This document shows, piece by piece, positions 35,766 through 46,596 of a stretch of 64,000 nt of DNA (positions within the stretch are counted from its first letter, which is position 1; each line of letters starts with the position of its first letter). Made by a program: the position numbers and the translations under genes. Under the pieces are notes generated by a model. The model ran no database searches and had not been told where the DNA came from. It saw only the letters and a program-made list of their open reading frames with translations. Origin of the DNA: DATFVA01 sp963800255 (GTDB taxonomy: Bacteria > Bacteroidota > Ignavibacteria > Ignavibacteriales > Ignavibacteriaceae); contig CAWDAK010000015.1 of the NCBI GenBank assembly GCA_963800255.1, positions 124,001 through 188,000 of the forward strand, written 5' to 3'.

Positions 35766-38045
35766 ATGAAAAAGTTCAGTTTTATTTTACTTATTATACT
35801 TCTAACTTCTGTAACACAGGCCCAGGATGAAAAGGGGTCGGTTTACGGGAGGATTACTGACGCGGTAAGCGGACAGCCTTTGATAGGGGTTAATGTTATC
35901 CTTGAAGGGACAACTTTCGGTGCCGCAACGGACCTTGACGGCCGCTATGAGATTAAGGGAGTACCGGTAAATACCTACAGGATTAAAGCTTCAATCATTG
36001 GATATTCTTCTAAAATAAAGACCGACATAATGTTAAGAACCTCGCAGCCGGCAGAAGTTGATTTTAGTCTTACCGAAGAAGCCATTAAGCTGCAGGATGT
36101 AACTGTAAAATCAGGGTATTTTTCTAAATCACCCACAGAGATAATAAGCACCAGAAGCTTTGGTTATGAAGAGATAAGGAGGGCGCCGGGAGGTTTTGAG
36201 GATGTTATAAGGGCTTTGTCGGTTCTGCCGGGTGTTGCGCAGGCCGATGCCGGAAGGAATGACCTTATAGTGCGCGGAGGAGCTCCGTCTGAAAACCTTT
36301 ATATCGTCGACGGCATTGAAATACCGAACATAAACCATTTCGGTACGCAGGGCGCGGCAGGTGGACCGCTAAGTTATATCAATCTCGATTATGTGAAGGA
36401 GACTACTTTTTCAACGGGCGGATTTTCGGCTGAGTACGGCGACAAGCTTTCTTCAGTACTTAAAATAAATCTCAGAAACGGAAGAGATGACCGTGTCGGG
36501 GGAAAGGCTACAATTTCTGCATCGCAGTTTGGACTAAACCTTGAAGGTCCCCTGGGGGAAGATAATAATTTTATATTCTCGGCAAGAAGAAGCTATCTTG
36601 ATTTTATTTTTAAGGCTGCCGGATTCGGATTTGTTCCGGAATACTATGACCTTATAACCAAAGCCGATTTTAAGCTGGATGACAGGAACAGCATTTCATA
36701 CCTTTTTATAGGTGCTTTTGATAATGTAAAGTTTTTTAACGAGACGGCTGACCAGCGGGCTGATAATTCAAGAATACTCGGCAGCGATCAGACGCAGTAT
36801 GCGACAGGGATAAGTTATCAGCATCTTATTGATAACGGCTTTTTTAATCTTAACCTCAGCAGAACGTTTGTTGATTATAATACCCTGCAGAGGGATAGTC
36901 TGCTTAACCCTGTATTCAAGAGTATTTCAAGAGAGCAGGAAAATTCCCTGAGGGGAGACCTGGTATACAAATTATCAGCGGCATCAGAGATCAATGCCGG
37001 ACTGACGGGAAAACTCATCAAGTTCAATGCTGATGTTCTGCTTCCGGGTTTCGTTACTTCATTCGGAGATACGCTGCCGATAAATTCCCTGAACGATGAC
37101 GACATTTATTACAAAGGCTCCGGTTACGTTAACCTTAATCATTTCTTCTTTAACAGGTTGAAAACAAACATCGGGGTACGTTTGGATTATTTTAGTCCTC
37201 TTGAAACAAAATTTTACATCTCGCCGAGGATTTCGGCTTCTTATAGTCTCACCGATCTTACAACATTAAATGCAGCCGGCGGAGTCTATTATCAATCGCC
37301 TTCATACATATGGCTTGCAGTTGACCGGAATAAAAACAGCCTAAGGGATATTCGCGCCGATCATCTGGTTATCGGGATTGACCACCTTGTAAGGGATGAT
37401 GCCATAATAAAGCTTGAAGCGTTTTATAAGTGGTACGGGGATTACCCGGTAAGCCTGGTGAGGCCATATTTAATCCTGGCGAACACCGGAGCGGGCTTTG
37501 CTGGTTCTGATGATAATTTTTCATCATTCGGATTAGAGCCTCTGAGTGATGAAGGCAAAGGGTTCAGCCGCGGGATTGAACTTTCGGCTCAAAAAAAATT
37601 ATCCGAAGTACCTTTTTATGGAATTATGAGCGTGACCTACAGCGAGACAAGATTTACGCCGCTGGATGGAATAACACGTCCCGGAGCGTATGATCAGAAA
37701 TGGATTTTGAACCTGAGCGGGGGGTATAAATTCAATGAAAAATGGGAGGCAAGTATGAAATTCCGTTTTTCCTCAGGCAGTCCTTATACTCCTTTTGAAC
37801 CCGGCGGCAGGCAGCTGGTTTCAAATTACTTAAGCATGTATTACGATCCGCTGCATAGTCTTGATGTTCGTGTTGACAGGAGGTGGTATTTCAGCAGTCT
37901 CACGCTGATTACCTATATTGACATTCAGAACATCTACAATAATAAAAAGTCTAATTCTATCCGCTGGAATCCAAGGACGCAAAAAGCCGAGAAGGGTGAG
38001 TCAATCGGACTACTTCCCTCAATAGGCATCAGCCTGGAATTTTAG
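35766..38045 (+). CDS. TonB-dependent outer-membrane receptor
   Basis: 759 residues. The signal peptide (LLIILLTSVTQAQ) is followed by a carboxypeptidase-regulatory-like domain (about 24-110, GRITDAVSGQPLIGVNVIL, GRYEIKGVPVNTYRIKAS), then a plug domain with DLIVRGGAPSENLYIVDGIE, then the 22-strand-type barrel ending in a terminal Phe (GISLEF) suited to BAM assembly. No SusD-like partner or substrate-specific enzyme is adjacent, so the imported ligand is unknown. Such receptors lacking a SusD often carry siderophores, vitamins or peptides. It is monocistronic. Confidence 0.93.
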   Translation: MKKFSFILLIILLTSVTQAQDEKGSVYGRITDAVSGQPLIGVNVILEGTTFGAATDLDGRYEIKGVPVNTYRIKASIIGYSSKIKTDIMLRTSQPAEVDFSLTEEAIKLQDVTVKSGYFSKSPTEIISTRSFGYEEIRRAPGGFEDVIRALSVLPGVAQADAGRNDLIVRGGAPSENLYIVDGIEIPNINHFGTQGAAGGPLSYINLDYVKETTFSTGGFSAEYGDKLSSVLKINLRNGRDDRVGGKATISASQFGLNLEGPLGEDNNFIFSARRSYLDFIFKAAGFGFVPEYYDLITKADFKLDDRNSISYLFIGAFDNVKFFNETADQRADNSRILGSDQTQYATGISYQHLIDNGFFNLNLSRTFVDYNTLQRDSLLNPVFKSISREQENSLRGDLVYKLSAASEINAGLTGKLIKFNADVLLPGFVTSFGDTLPINSLNDDDIYYKGSGYVNLNHFFFNRLKTNIGVRLDYFSPLETKFYISPRISASYSLTDLTTLNAAGGVYYQSPSYIWLAVDRNKNSLRDIRADHLVIGIDHLVRDDAIIKLEAFYKWYGDYPVSLVRPYLILANTGAGFAGSDDNFSSFGLEPLSDEGKGFSRGIELSAQKKLSEVPFYGIMSVTYSETRFTPLDGITRPGAYDQKWILNLSGGYKFNEKWEASMKFRFSSGSPYTPFEPGGRQLVSNYLSMYYDPLHSLDVRVDRRWYFSSLTLITYIDIQNIYNNKKSNSIRWNPRTQKAEKGESIGLLPSIGISLEF

Positions 38046-38221
38046 CCGCATCCGCACACGAATAATTTTTTCCGGAATCATACGTCCAAACAAAACCATT
38101 ATTTTACCGTTCATAATATTTTTTTTGTGGAATAGTCCAAGGGGCCGTAATTTGAATTTCGATAATCCAAGGACTATTAAACTTATCAGATACATTATTC
38201 TCAACAAAAACAGGACCCCCA

Positions 38222-41200
38222 ATGTATAAGACACTCTTCTTTTTTTGTATTTCATTCATTTTATACCAGGCTCAGATGAATGCCCAGGTAAACGCCAGGA
38301 TGCTGCAGTACCCTGACGTTTCACAATCACAAATTACTTTTTACTATGGCGGTGATCTCTGGGTTGTTTCAAAGGCAGGGGGAACAGCAAATAAACTAAC
38401 AAACGCAAAGGGTCAGGAAATACTGCCGAGGTTTTCGCCTGACGGTTCGCAGATAGCTTTCAGCGGGAATTACAACGGCAACGTTGACATTTATGTAGTT
38501 CCCTCAAACGGAGGCAAGGCGGAGCGTGTAACTCACCAGGGAATGTTCGACCGAATGGACGACTGGTATCCCGATGGATCCAAAATTCTTTATACCTCTT
38601 CAATGGAAAGCGGAAAGCAGAGATTCAGCCAGTTTTATTCAGTATCACCCGAAGGCGGAATGCCCGGAAAACTTCCGGTACCCTATGGTGAATTCGGAAC
38701 ATTATCTCCTGACGGTAAGAAAATTGCTTATACACCCAGGACGAGAAGCAGCCGCACCTGGAAAAGATACCGCGGCGGAATGGCTCCGGATATATGGATA
38801 TTCAATCTTGATACAAAGGCTTCAGAGAATATAACGGATGATCCTGCCAATGATGAATTCCCGATGTGGTATAAGAATACAATATATTTTCTTTCAGACA
38901 GGAATGCTGAGAAAAGATCTAACATCTATGCTTATGATGAAGCATCGAAAAAGATCAGGCAGGTTACGGATTTTAAGGAATACGACATTCACTTCCCTTC
39001 TATCGGTCCCGATGATATAGTTTTTGAGAACGGAGGGAAACTCTACCTGCTTGACCTGGCTTCAGAGAAATACCAGGAGGTAAAAGTTGATGTTATTACT
39101 GACGAATCAACCCTGCTCCCGCATGCGGAAAATGTAAATAAACTTATAGCAAGCTTCTGGCCGTCGCCTGATGGCAACCGTGTAGTGTTTGAAGCGCGCG
39201 GCGACCTATTTTCAGTGCCTGCTGAAAACGGACCTGTTCTGGATCTTACGAATACTTCAGGAACCGCTGAAAGATATCCTTCGTGGTCGCCTGACGGAAA
39301 GTATATAGCTTACTGGAGTGATAAGTCGGGAGAATATGAGCTTTACGTTAAGGACGTAGAGAATTCCGGTTATGGGAAAAAACTTAGCTCGTACGGTGCC
39401 GGTTACAGGTACCAAATTTACTGGTCGCCCGACAGTAAGAAAATGGCATTTATCGATAATTCAATGAATGTTTATATCTACAATATGGATGACGATAAAA
39501 CAACGAAGGTTGATAAAGAAAGATCGATGTATGAGGGAGGACTTGAGAACTTCAGTGTAAGCTGGTCGCCCGACAGCAGGTGGCTTGCCTACCAGAAGGA
39601 TACTGAAAACAGTCACAGTGCTATCAGTCTTTTCGACACGAAAGATGGAAAATTTCACCAGGTGACATCAGGCTATTACAATGATACACAGCCGGTGTTT
39701 GATCCTGAAGGAAAATATTTGTTCTTCCTTACAAACAGAAGTTTTAATCCTGTTTACAGCGATATGGACAACAGCTTTATTTATCCCAATGCAACCAACA
39801 TTGCCGCTGTATCCCTTGATAAAGACACTCTGTCACCCATGGCTCCAAAAAACGATGTTGCGGCAGTGAAGAAAGATGAAGATAAGGCGAAAGACGAAAA
39901 GGAAAAGAAGAAGGATGACAGCAAGAAGGAAGAGAAGAAGGATACAAAGATAACACTTGAGGGATTTGAAGACAGGCTGGTGATCCTTCCCCCTGAAGGA
40001 GGCAACTATACAAACCTTCAGGCTGTTAAAGGGAAGATCATTTATCTTAAGCTCCCTACTGCCGGTTCGCCTGACCAGAAAAAAACGATAGTGTTTTATG
40101 ACCTTGATAAGCGGGAGGAAAAACCGATCGTATCCGACATCGGCAATTTTACAGTGACTTCCGACGGAAATAAACTTCTCGTTTCAAAAGATGGATCATA
40201 CTTTTTTATAGATATTGGTCCTGACCAGAAACTGGAAAAGAAAGTTCCTACTGATCAGATGGAAATGACAGTTATTCCGCGCGAGGAATGGAAGCAGATC
40301 TTTAATGATACGTGGAGATTTGAAAGGGATTTCTTCTATGATCCCAATATGCACGGAGTTAACTGGAACAAAATGAAGGAACAGTACGGCAGGCTGATTG
40401 ATTTTGCTATTACCCGCTGGGATGTTAATTATATTCTGGGTGAGCTGATTGCTGAACTTAATTCTTCGCACACCTACAAGGGAGGCGGAGATGAGGAACA
40501 TGCACCAAGCAGGCCGGTAGGTTATCTGGGGGTTGACTGGCAGCTGGATAACGGCGCGTATAAGATTAAAAAGATCATAAGGGGTGCACGCTGGGATAAT
40601 GAGGTGAGGTCACCGCTGGAGGCTTCGGGAGTTAATGTTAAAGAAGGCGATTACATCCTTGCAGTAAACGGTATTCCCCTGGATGTTTCAAAAGATCCCT
40701 GGGCCGCGTTTGAGGGACTTGCAGGCAAGACAGTGGAACTTACAGTAAACAGCAAACCTGAAATGGACGGCGCCCGAAAGGTTGTAGTTGAAACGCTGAA
40801 AGATGAAACAAGACTTAGAAACCTTGCCTGGATTGAAGCAAACAGGAAGTATGTAGATGAGAATACCGACGGGAAAATAGGATACATATATGTTCCTGAT
40901 ACAGGTGTTGAGGGACAGACAGAATTGGAAAGGCAGTTTAACGCTCAGTACAATAAGCAAGGTTTGATAATTGACGAACGGTTTAATAACGGCGGACAGA
41001 TACCCGACAGGTTTATAGAACTCCTTAACCGTAAACCTCTGGCTTTCTTTGCAGTAAGAGACGGAGTTAACTGGCAGTGGCCGCCTGTTGCCAACTTTGG
41101 TCCCAAGGTTATGCTGATAAATGGATGGAGCGGATCAGGCGGTGATGCCTTCCCTGATTTCTTCCGCAAGGCAGAACTCGGGCCGTTAGTAGGAACAAGG

Positions 41201-41486
41201 ACCTGGGGCGGATTAATAGGAATTTCAGGAGCCCCCGGTTTGATAGACGGCGGCGGTATAACCGTTCCTACATTCAGACAGTATAACCCCGATGGTACCT
41301 GGTTCGCAGAAGGACACGGAGTTGAGCCTGATATTAAAGTAGTTGATGATCCTACTCAGCTCTGCAAATGGTGTTGATCCTCAGCTGAAAAAAGGAGTTG
41401 AGACTGTAATGGATCTCCTTAAGAAGAATCCCCCGGTTAACCCGGAACAGCCTCCATATCAGAACAGGAGCGCTTCGGGACAATAG
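38222..41486 (+). CDS. tricorn-type protease, S41 family (frameshift near the C-terminus)
   Basis: About 1087 residues when read across one shift. A signal peptide is followed by a WD40/TolB-like propeller (FSPDGSQIAFSGNYNG, WSPDGKYIAYWSDKSGEYEL), a second propeller with a Lys/Glu-rich insertion (AKDEKEKKKDDSKKEEKKD), a tricorn C1 helical domain, a PDZ domain (about 780-850, GYLGVDWQL) and the S41 catalytic domain with nucleophile Ser in GWSGSGGDAF. It degrades peptides in the periplasm. The first frame stops at 41375-41377. Dropping the T at 41363 restores LANGVDPQLKKGVETVMDLL and a stop at 41484-41486, just before a strong terminator. Confidence 0.92.
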
Positions 41487-41503
41487 TAGTAATAAATATT
41501 AAA

Positions 41504-41530
41504 ACCCCGGGTAAATTGCCCGGGGTATTA
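41504..41530 (+). terminator. terminator of the tricorn protease gene
   Basis: ACCCCGGG (41504-41511) pairs with CCCGGGGT (41519-41526) over a 7-base loop, flanked by TATTAAA and TATTAAT. It lies 18 bp after the corrected stop at 41486, which supports that stop as the natural one. Confidence 0.7.
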
Positions 41531-41601
41531 ATATTAGCAGAATGGCCTAACGCCTGCAGCCTTCACCCGCGAGGTTAACATCAATAATACAGATATATTT
41601 A

Positions 41602-42696
41602 TTACCCTGCATAGCTAATTTTCTTATTTATATTTCTAACAATATATTCAGCATCCCTGCCTGCCGCATGTACCATTGTTGATGACAGGGAATAGAGAAA
41701 ATGCAGTCCTGTAAAATAAAGTCCCGGTTCCTTCGGCACTATACCTCTTTTATGTACCGGTTCCATATTCTTAAAAACCGGGATATCGATCCAGGAGAAA
41801 GATGGATAATAACCGGTACACCAGACAACATTTTTAGCATTTATTACCTCGCCGTTTTCAAGAACCGGAAGTCCGTTTTCTATTCCTGCAACACGAGGAA
41901 CGCGTTTGATATTATTTTTTTTGAAGTCCCGCGGCCGGGTTCTTATCAGCGGACCCCCGATGGTTAAAATTTTAGGTCTGACTTTTCTTCCTACGGGAGT
42001 ACTAGTAGTTAATATCCTGTGAAACAAAAAACGGATAACGAGTCTTGCCAAAAACATTTTGGAAAGCAAACCTTCAATTTTGAATGGTATATGTCCTGTA
42101 TCCCTGCCTGACAGCCAGACTTCGTGATTATTTCTCCTTGCTTCGAGGGCAACTTCGGCTCCTGAATTACCGGCGCCGACAACTAGTACCTCACCATCCT
42201 GCAGCTGAGAGGGATGACGATAGTCGAGGGAATGAAGTTGAACAATATCAGGATTTAACTTCCGGGCAAATTCGGGGATTTTAGGTACCTGATAATTTGA
42301 CATGGCAACAACAACATTTTCAGCGCAAAATTTTCCATCATCTGACGATATGCAGAAAAGATTTCCTTCTTTAGATAGTCCTGTTACTTTCACTCCCATT
42401 CTAACAGGCAACTTAAAATGAGCAGCATAATTTTCGAGGTAATCAGCCATTTCATCCTTTGCAGGAAAATAATTAGCCGGTGCGGGAAAGCGTAACCCCG
42501 GCAATCCGTTAAACTTGGCAGGGGTAAAAAGATGAAGCGAATCCCACCGCTTCCTCCACGAATCGCCGATCCTTTTATTTGCATCAAGTATAAGGAAAGG
42601 GATACCGGACTTTTTTAGATAGTAACCGGCAGACAAACCCGACTGACCTGCTCCTATAACAATCACTTTGTACTTTTCTTCTTTAATCTTATTCAT
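41602..42696 (-). CDS. FAD/NAD(P)-dependent oxidoreductase, flavin monooxygenase type
   Basis: 364 residues. The FAD-binding GxGxxG is VIGAGQSGLSAGYYL near the N-terminus and an NADPH-binding repeat VVGAGNSGAEVALEA lies near residue 175. GDSWRKRWDSLHLFTP matches the conserved segment of CzcO/YUCCA-like flavin-containing monooxygenases, and WCTGYYPSFSW corresponds to their C-terminal ATG-like motif. It probably oxidises a small organic substrate, not identifiable here. The gene is alone, downstream of a LuxR-type gene and convergent with the tricorn gene. Confidence 0.88.
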   Translation of the reverse strand: MNKIKEEKYKVIVIGAGQSGLSAGYYLKKSGIPFLILDANKRIGDSWRKRWDSLHLFTPAKFNGLPGLRFPAPANYFPAKDEMADYLENYAAHFKLPVRMGVKVTGLSKEGNLFCISSDDGKFCAENVVVAMSNYQVPKIPEFARKLNPDIVQLHSLDYRHPSQLQDGEVLVVGAGNSGAEVALEARRNNHEVWLSGRDTGHIPFKIEGLLSKMFLARLVIRFLFHRILTTSTPVGRKVRPKILTIGGPLIRTRPRDFKKNNIKRVPRVAGIENGLPVLENGEVINAKNVVWCTGYYPSFSWIDIPVFKNMEPVHKRGIVPKEPGLYFTGLHFLYSLSSTMVHAAGRDAEYIVRNINKKISYAG

Positions 42697-42843
42697 AATC
42701 TCTTTACCTCCCGTTGTTAAATATGATTCTGTTTCGGATTCAATATAAAGCAGGCGGGAGGGATATAAATCAGGGGTACTACGTACTTTTTATTTATTCT
42801 GCACGTATTTTATAGTGGTGTATGGTGACCGGATGGATGTTTA

Positions 42844-44499
42844 TCAGAAAAGTTTATGTTTTACTGTGTATGATGCAGCGTATGCACGCGCCGATTTCCC
42901 GGAGACACCCAATTTGCTGTAGATATTTGTAAGATGCTTCTCCACTGTGCGAATGCTAAGAAAGAGTACCTCAGCTATTTCTTCATTGTTCTTTCCATTG
43001 GAAATTAACCTTAGGACTTCAAGTTCTCTTCCGGTGAACTCATATTCCCCTGTTGTGCCGGTATTCTTCTTATGAAGATTTTTAATCAAACGTTTTGCAT
43101 GTTCAAGATCCTTTTCAGCGCCCAGCTGCCTGAATAGGTTTTCTGAGGTATTGAGTTCAGCTTCGGCCTGGTTTGTAAGTTCCAATTCAATAAGCGCATC
43201 AGAAAGAATAACCCGGGCCCTTGCCGATTCAAACGGAGCGGAAATCCTGTCGTATATATCCACGGCATCCTCCAGGTTTTTCCTTGCAGTTTCAAAATTA
43301 CCAAGGGCCAGGTTCAAATATCCTTCAGCGCCGAAGTATGCTCCTTTCATAGGCAGCGTATTTATAGCATTTGTAATATCTTTTAGTTCATTCAGCATTT
43401 TCCCGGCTTCGTCGAATCTTTCTAATTCGGCATAAATTCTTACAAGGAGCTCAACTGCTGTTGTTTTTTCAGCTTTCTCATCTTCGGAAAACCTGCGCAG
43501 ATATCTCTCTGCCATATTCAGTGCGCTTTCGTATTCACCCTTGTCATAGCAGAGATAAGCTGAAAACAACTGCACAAGAGGATGCGAATCAACTCCGGTG
43601 AGTAATTTTTCAGCCTCTGACCAGTTACCCTGCCTCCTTTTCAAGTCTGCAAGACGTACTGTACAGGCATTCACCTGTACCGGTCTAAGTTTACTAAGTT
43701 CAAGAGATGCAGAAAGTAATTCCTCTTCAGCCTCTTTCCATTCACCTTTCCAGATTAAAATACCGGCATACTTCATTCTGCAGTTTGCAAACATTGCCTT
43801 ATACTTCCAGCGTTTGCATATTTCCCTGACGTTTCCGCACCACTGGCTGGCGCGTTCATAATCTCTTATCCTTTCGCAGGCATCGATAAGGTAGCAGCAG
43901 GTAATAGTTGTAAATTTTATATCTCCATTTTCAGATGTTAAGGCCAGTAGAGTAGCGTCATCAAGCAGCGGCATTCCTTCAGAAACTTTACCCTCCACAA
44001 CAAGGATGAAACCCTTCAGAGCTTCAGCCAACATTTCGCCATCAACATTGTGCAAAGATTTGCTTATCCTCAGACTTTCATTAATCAGTGTGAATGCCTG
44101 TTCGCTGTTCTTTTCAACCTGGAAAGACCACCGGGCTTTAAGGAGGTTTATCATAGCAAGTTCAGCAGAATCAGGCAGTCCCTCCAAAAGCTTTCCGGCT
44201 CTCTGGAACCATCCGCTTGCCACGGCGAACTCACCTTTTAATTCGATATAGTCAAGGCCTATCCAGCAGGAAGTTCGAGAAGCACCCAGCCTGTTGTCAT
44301 CTTTCAGAAAAAGATTATACGCTTTGCTCCTTAAGTCGAAAACCTGTACTGCATCATTAAGCCACCAGTATGCCCATGCAAGTTCTTCATAAACTTCAGC
44401 TGATTCATCAGCAGCCAGGGCTTTTTCCAGCAGGTCCTTTGCCTTCCCCCACTCACCTGAGGCTAAGGCCTGACGTCCTTTTTTCAGAAATTCATTCAT
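42844..44499 (-). CDS. TPR-containing LuxR-type transcriptional regulator
   Basis: 551 residues. The C-terminal 65 residues are a GerE/LuxR helix-turn-helix (FTGRELEVLRLISNGKNNEE, SIRTVEKHLTNIYSKLGV). The remaining 480 residues are helical pairs of TPR type (AEEELLSASLELSKLRP, GYLNLALGNFETARKNLEDA). No ATPase domain of the MalT/LAL kind and no receiver domain is seen, so ligand or protein binding to the TPR array is the probable switch. A rho-independent terminator isolates it from the upstream T9SS gene. The flavin monooxygenase downstream could be a target, but this is a guess. Confidence 0.88.
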   Translation of the reverse strand: MNEFLKKGRQALASGEWGKAKDLLEKALAADESAEVYEELAWAYWWLNDAVQVFDLRSKAYNLFLKDDNRLGASRTSCWIGLDYIELKGEFAVASGWFQRAGKLLEGLPDSAELAMINLLKARWSFQVEKNSEQAFTLINESLRISKSLHNVDGEMLAEALKGFILVVEGKVSEGMPLLDDATLLALTSENGDIKFTTITCCYLIDACERIRDYERASQWCGNVREICKRWKYKAMFANCRMKYAGILIWKGEWKEAEEELLSASLELSKLRPVQVNACTVRLADLKRRQGNWSEAEKLLTGVDSHPLVQLFSAYLCYDKGEYESALNMAERYLRRFSEDEKAEKTTAVELLVRIYAELERFDEAGKMLNELKDITNAINTLPMKGAYFGAEGYLNLALGNFETARKNLEDAVDIYDRISAPFESARARVILSDALIELELTNQAEAELNTSENLFRQLGAEKDLEHAKRLIKNLHKKNTGTTGEYEFTGRELEVLRLISNGKNNEEIAEVLFLSIRTVEKHLTNIYSKLGVSGKSARAYAASYTVKHKLF

Positions 44500-44578
44500 T
44501 TCACCATCTTTGAGTAATTGCGGGATCAGAAAATTTTCGGGGAAAACTATGTCGGACTTAAAATAAGAATTATTGTAT

Positions 44579-44625
44579 AAAAAAAACCTCTCCGATATTA
44601 ATATTTGTGCAGGATATCAGAGAGG
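44579..44625 (-). terminator. rho-independent terminator of the T9SS gene
   Basis: On the minus strand CCTCTCTGATAT (44625-44614) pairs with ATATCGGAGAGG (44598-44587), with one G-U pair, and is followed by eight U. It lies between the T9SS gene and the LuxR gene and blocks read-through. Confidence 0.8.
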
Positions 44626-44634
44626 GTTAAATGC

Positions 44635-44664
44635 ACCCTCCCTGCCGTTAATAGCAGGGAGGGT
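44635..44664 (-). terminator. second hairpin between T9SS stop and terminator
   Basis: CCCTCCCTGC (44636-44645) pairs perfectly with GCAGGGAGGG (44654-44663) over an 8-base loop, extended by one A-T pair. It lacks a U-tract, but stands just before the U-tract terminator, so it may protect the transcript's 3' end or aid termination. Confidence 0.5.
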
Positions 44665-44701
44665 AAACAAATAAACTATACTTGTTAATAAGGTGACGGG
44701 A

Positions 44702-45874
44702 TTATTTAAGCAGGATCATTTTTTTTGTCTGAACAAAGCTTCCAGCCTGGAGAGTATAGAAATAAGTTCCGCTGGGCAGGTTAGATGCATTAAATTCAGT
44801 CTCATAACTTCCGGCAGGTTTTTCTCCATTTACCAGCACGGCAATTTCCTTACCGAGGAGGTTGTAGACTTTCAGGACAACGTGACTAGCAGCCGGTATC
44901 TGCCAGGTTATACTTGTGGCGGGGTTGAAAGGGTTAGGATAATTTTGTGAAAGATCAAAACTATTGATGACTCCCGCTTCCATTGTTTCGCCAAGTTCAT
45001 AATATTTATAAGCTCCGTTATAATCAACCTGTTTCAGCCGGTATGAATAAGTTCCGGGTCTGAGATTTCCATCAACAAAAGAATAATACTGAGACTCAGA
45101 GGTAGTTCCATGTCCCTGAACAAAACCTACGTTGCTCCATTGAGTGCTTTCAGATTTTCGTTCCACCTGGAAACCTGAGTTATTAAGTTCCGTAGCAGTT
45201 ATCCAGTTAAGACTAACAACATTTCCCGAAGCATACCCGCTGAATGAATTTAGTTCAACAGGAACTATATCATTATAATGAATTTCACCTACAAGCGCAC
45301 GTGATGAAAAAAAGCTGCCTGTAGTAGTAAAAGGAACACTTCTTCCATCGCCGGTAACAATGGTAAGAAAAGCATCCGTATAAGTTTCTAATGGAGGTGT
45401 TCCTGTACCGAAGTAACGAGGGCCAACCCCGGTGAAAATCATTGCTACTCCTGCAGTATCTCCCGGATTTATCATTATTTCAGGAGTATCAAAGAGAAGA
45501 GAGATGCCGTTAGCATCAGGTCCCTGTGTAACAGGAACAGAGCCGAGGGAGGTCCAGCCTGCAGAGGAACTTCCGGGTCCCGATCCGACAGGTCCTCCCA
45601 AAGCATTTCCGGAACGGACAAAGAACTCAATAGAATAAGAGACACCGGCTGCGGCTGTACTTGCCGTGGTCATACCGGTTATCTGTACATAATTAGTTCC
45701 TGAGGCAATAAGGTTCATAAACATTCCCCAAGTAGGTGAGCCGCCATTATTCGCTGGCCCCGGATTAGCGGTCAGGATATGAGCATCGTCAGGGTTAACT
45801 GACTGAGCATCAAGCGGAACAGAAAATGCAAACAGGAAAAACACAAGAGTAAGAAAAGTAGAAAAATATTTCAT
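44702..45874 (-). CDS. uncharacterised T9SS-secreted protein
   Basis: About 390 residues from the ATG at 45874, chosen because AAAGGGAA lies upstream and a signal peptide (FFLFAFSVPLDAQ) starts there; the frame is open 108 bases further. The mature part starts with a domain rich in small residues (GTNYVQITGMTTASTAAAGV, GVAMIFTGVGPRYFGTG) without known motifs. A fibronectin-like linker follows (VSLNWITATELNNSGFQVER), then a T9SS type A domain (LSQNYPNPFNPATSI to KKMILLK). It is exported through the outer membrane, role unknown. Two hairpins follow the stop. Confidence 0.82.
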   Translation of the reverse strand: MKYFSTFLTLVFFLFAFSVPLDAQSVNPDDAHILTANPGPANNGGSPTWGMFMNLIASGTNYVQITGMTTASTAAAGVSYSIEFFVRSGNALGGPVGSGPGSSSAGWTSLGSVPVTQGPDANGISLLFDTPEIMINPGDTAGVAMIFTGVGPRYFGTGTPPLETYTDAFLTIVTGDGRSVPFTTTGSFFSSRALVGEIHYNDIVPVELNSFSGYASGNVVSLNWITATELNNSGFQVERKSESTQWSNVGFVQGHGTTSESQYYSFVDGNLRPGTYSYRLKQVDYNGAYKYYELGETMEAGVINSFDLSQNYPNPFNPATSITWQIPAASHVVLKVYNLLGKEIAVLVNGEKPAGSYETEFNASNLPSGTYFYTLQAGSFVQTKKMILLK

Positions 45875-46596
45875 CCGATTTCCCTTTCTATTATTTATTA
45901 AGAATATATAATGAATTAAGAACGAAACCTTATCTGCTTTCCTAAGGAAAAGATACCCTCCGGGTAGAAGGCCGACTTGCAAAGAATTGAAGAGGAAATA
46001 GTGTCTCTAATCATTATTACAACCCCGAAACCTTAAAATGATTATTTAATAACTATTTGCCAACGACAAAAAATAGAGGAGTTGGTTGAGGAACAATTAG
46101 AAGATAAAAAGAAAAAAGGACAGAGTACACATAAATCTCATTTATTTTTCTTTCAGGTCTCTAACAGAGAGAATGAGGTTTTGCTTACGCTTCCCGGAAA
46201 CAAAGGTGATTACGCAAAAATAATATATGTATTATGTTTTAGAGACGTCAGGCAGTCGGTATAATTTTCAGAAGATCCTTTATCAGTCAAGTTTCAGGGG
46301 TTAATATTATGGTCTACTGGTTTCTTGAATGAGTTCTCCAGGTTTTATGGAATGGAACAGGGTTTCTTAATATTCTGCCTGTTTTGGGCATTTTGACCGG
46401 TATTGGTATACTTGTTAATGCCATAAGCTTCTGGAGGTTCAAAAAGGGGGATATTTTCTGAGTCCCATAGTGGGTGTCCTAAAAGCACATACTGAAAGAA
46501 TTAATTAGGTTAATATTCTTTTTTATTGTATGTTTCTTATCCCGGTAGCTAGAAAACCGGGGAATATTTCATAAAACATTTAAAGGATAAATTTAA
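45875..46596. other. 720-bp region without an intact gene
   Basis: The left part is the leader of the minus-strand T9SS gene. Short open frames around 46082-46264 show no family features or ribosome site. A membrane-protein remnant occupies 46261-46461. The last 130 bases form the leader of the RNA-binding protein gene and hold a hairpin CCCGGT/ACCGGG at 46541-46561. Confidence 0.5.
46261..46461 (+). pseudogene. remnant of a membrane protein, possibly an ABC-2 permease
   Basis: One frame reads FISQVSGVNIMVYWFLE, a TGA, then VLQVLWNGTGFLNILPVLG, ILTGIGILVNAISFWRFKKGDIF and stop at 46459-46461. The hydrophobic final helix and the short basic tail resemble the end of ABC-2-type permeases. There is no full N-terminus and the in-frame TGA breaks it. 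Low-complexity chance cannot be excluded. Confidence 0.35.

Noticed and set aside
46082..46264. 60-residue open frame in the gap before the RRM gene
   Set aside because: Non-ATG start, no ribosome site, low-complexity Lys-rich beginning and no similarity I recognise.
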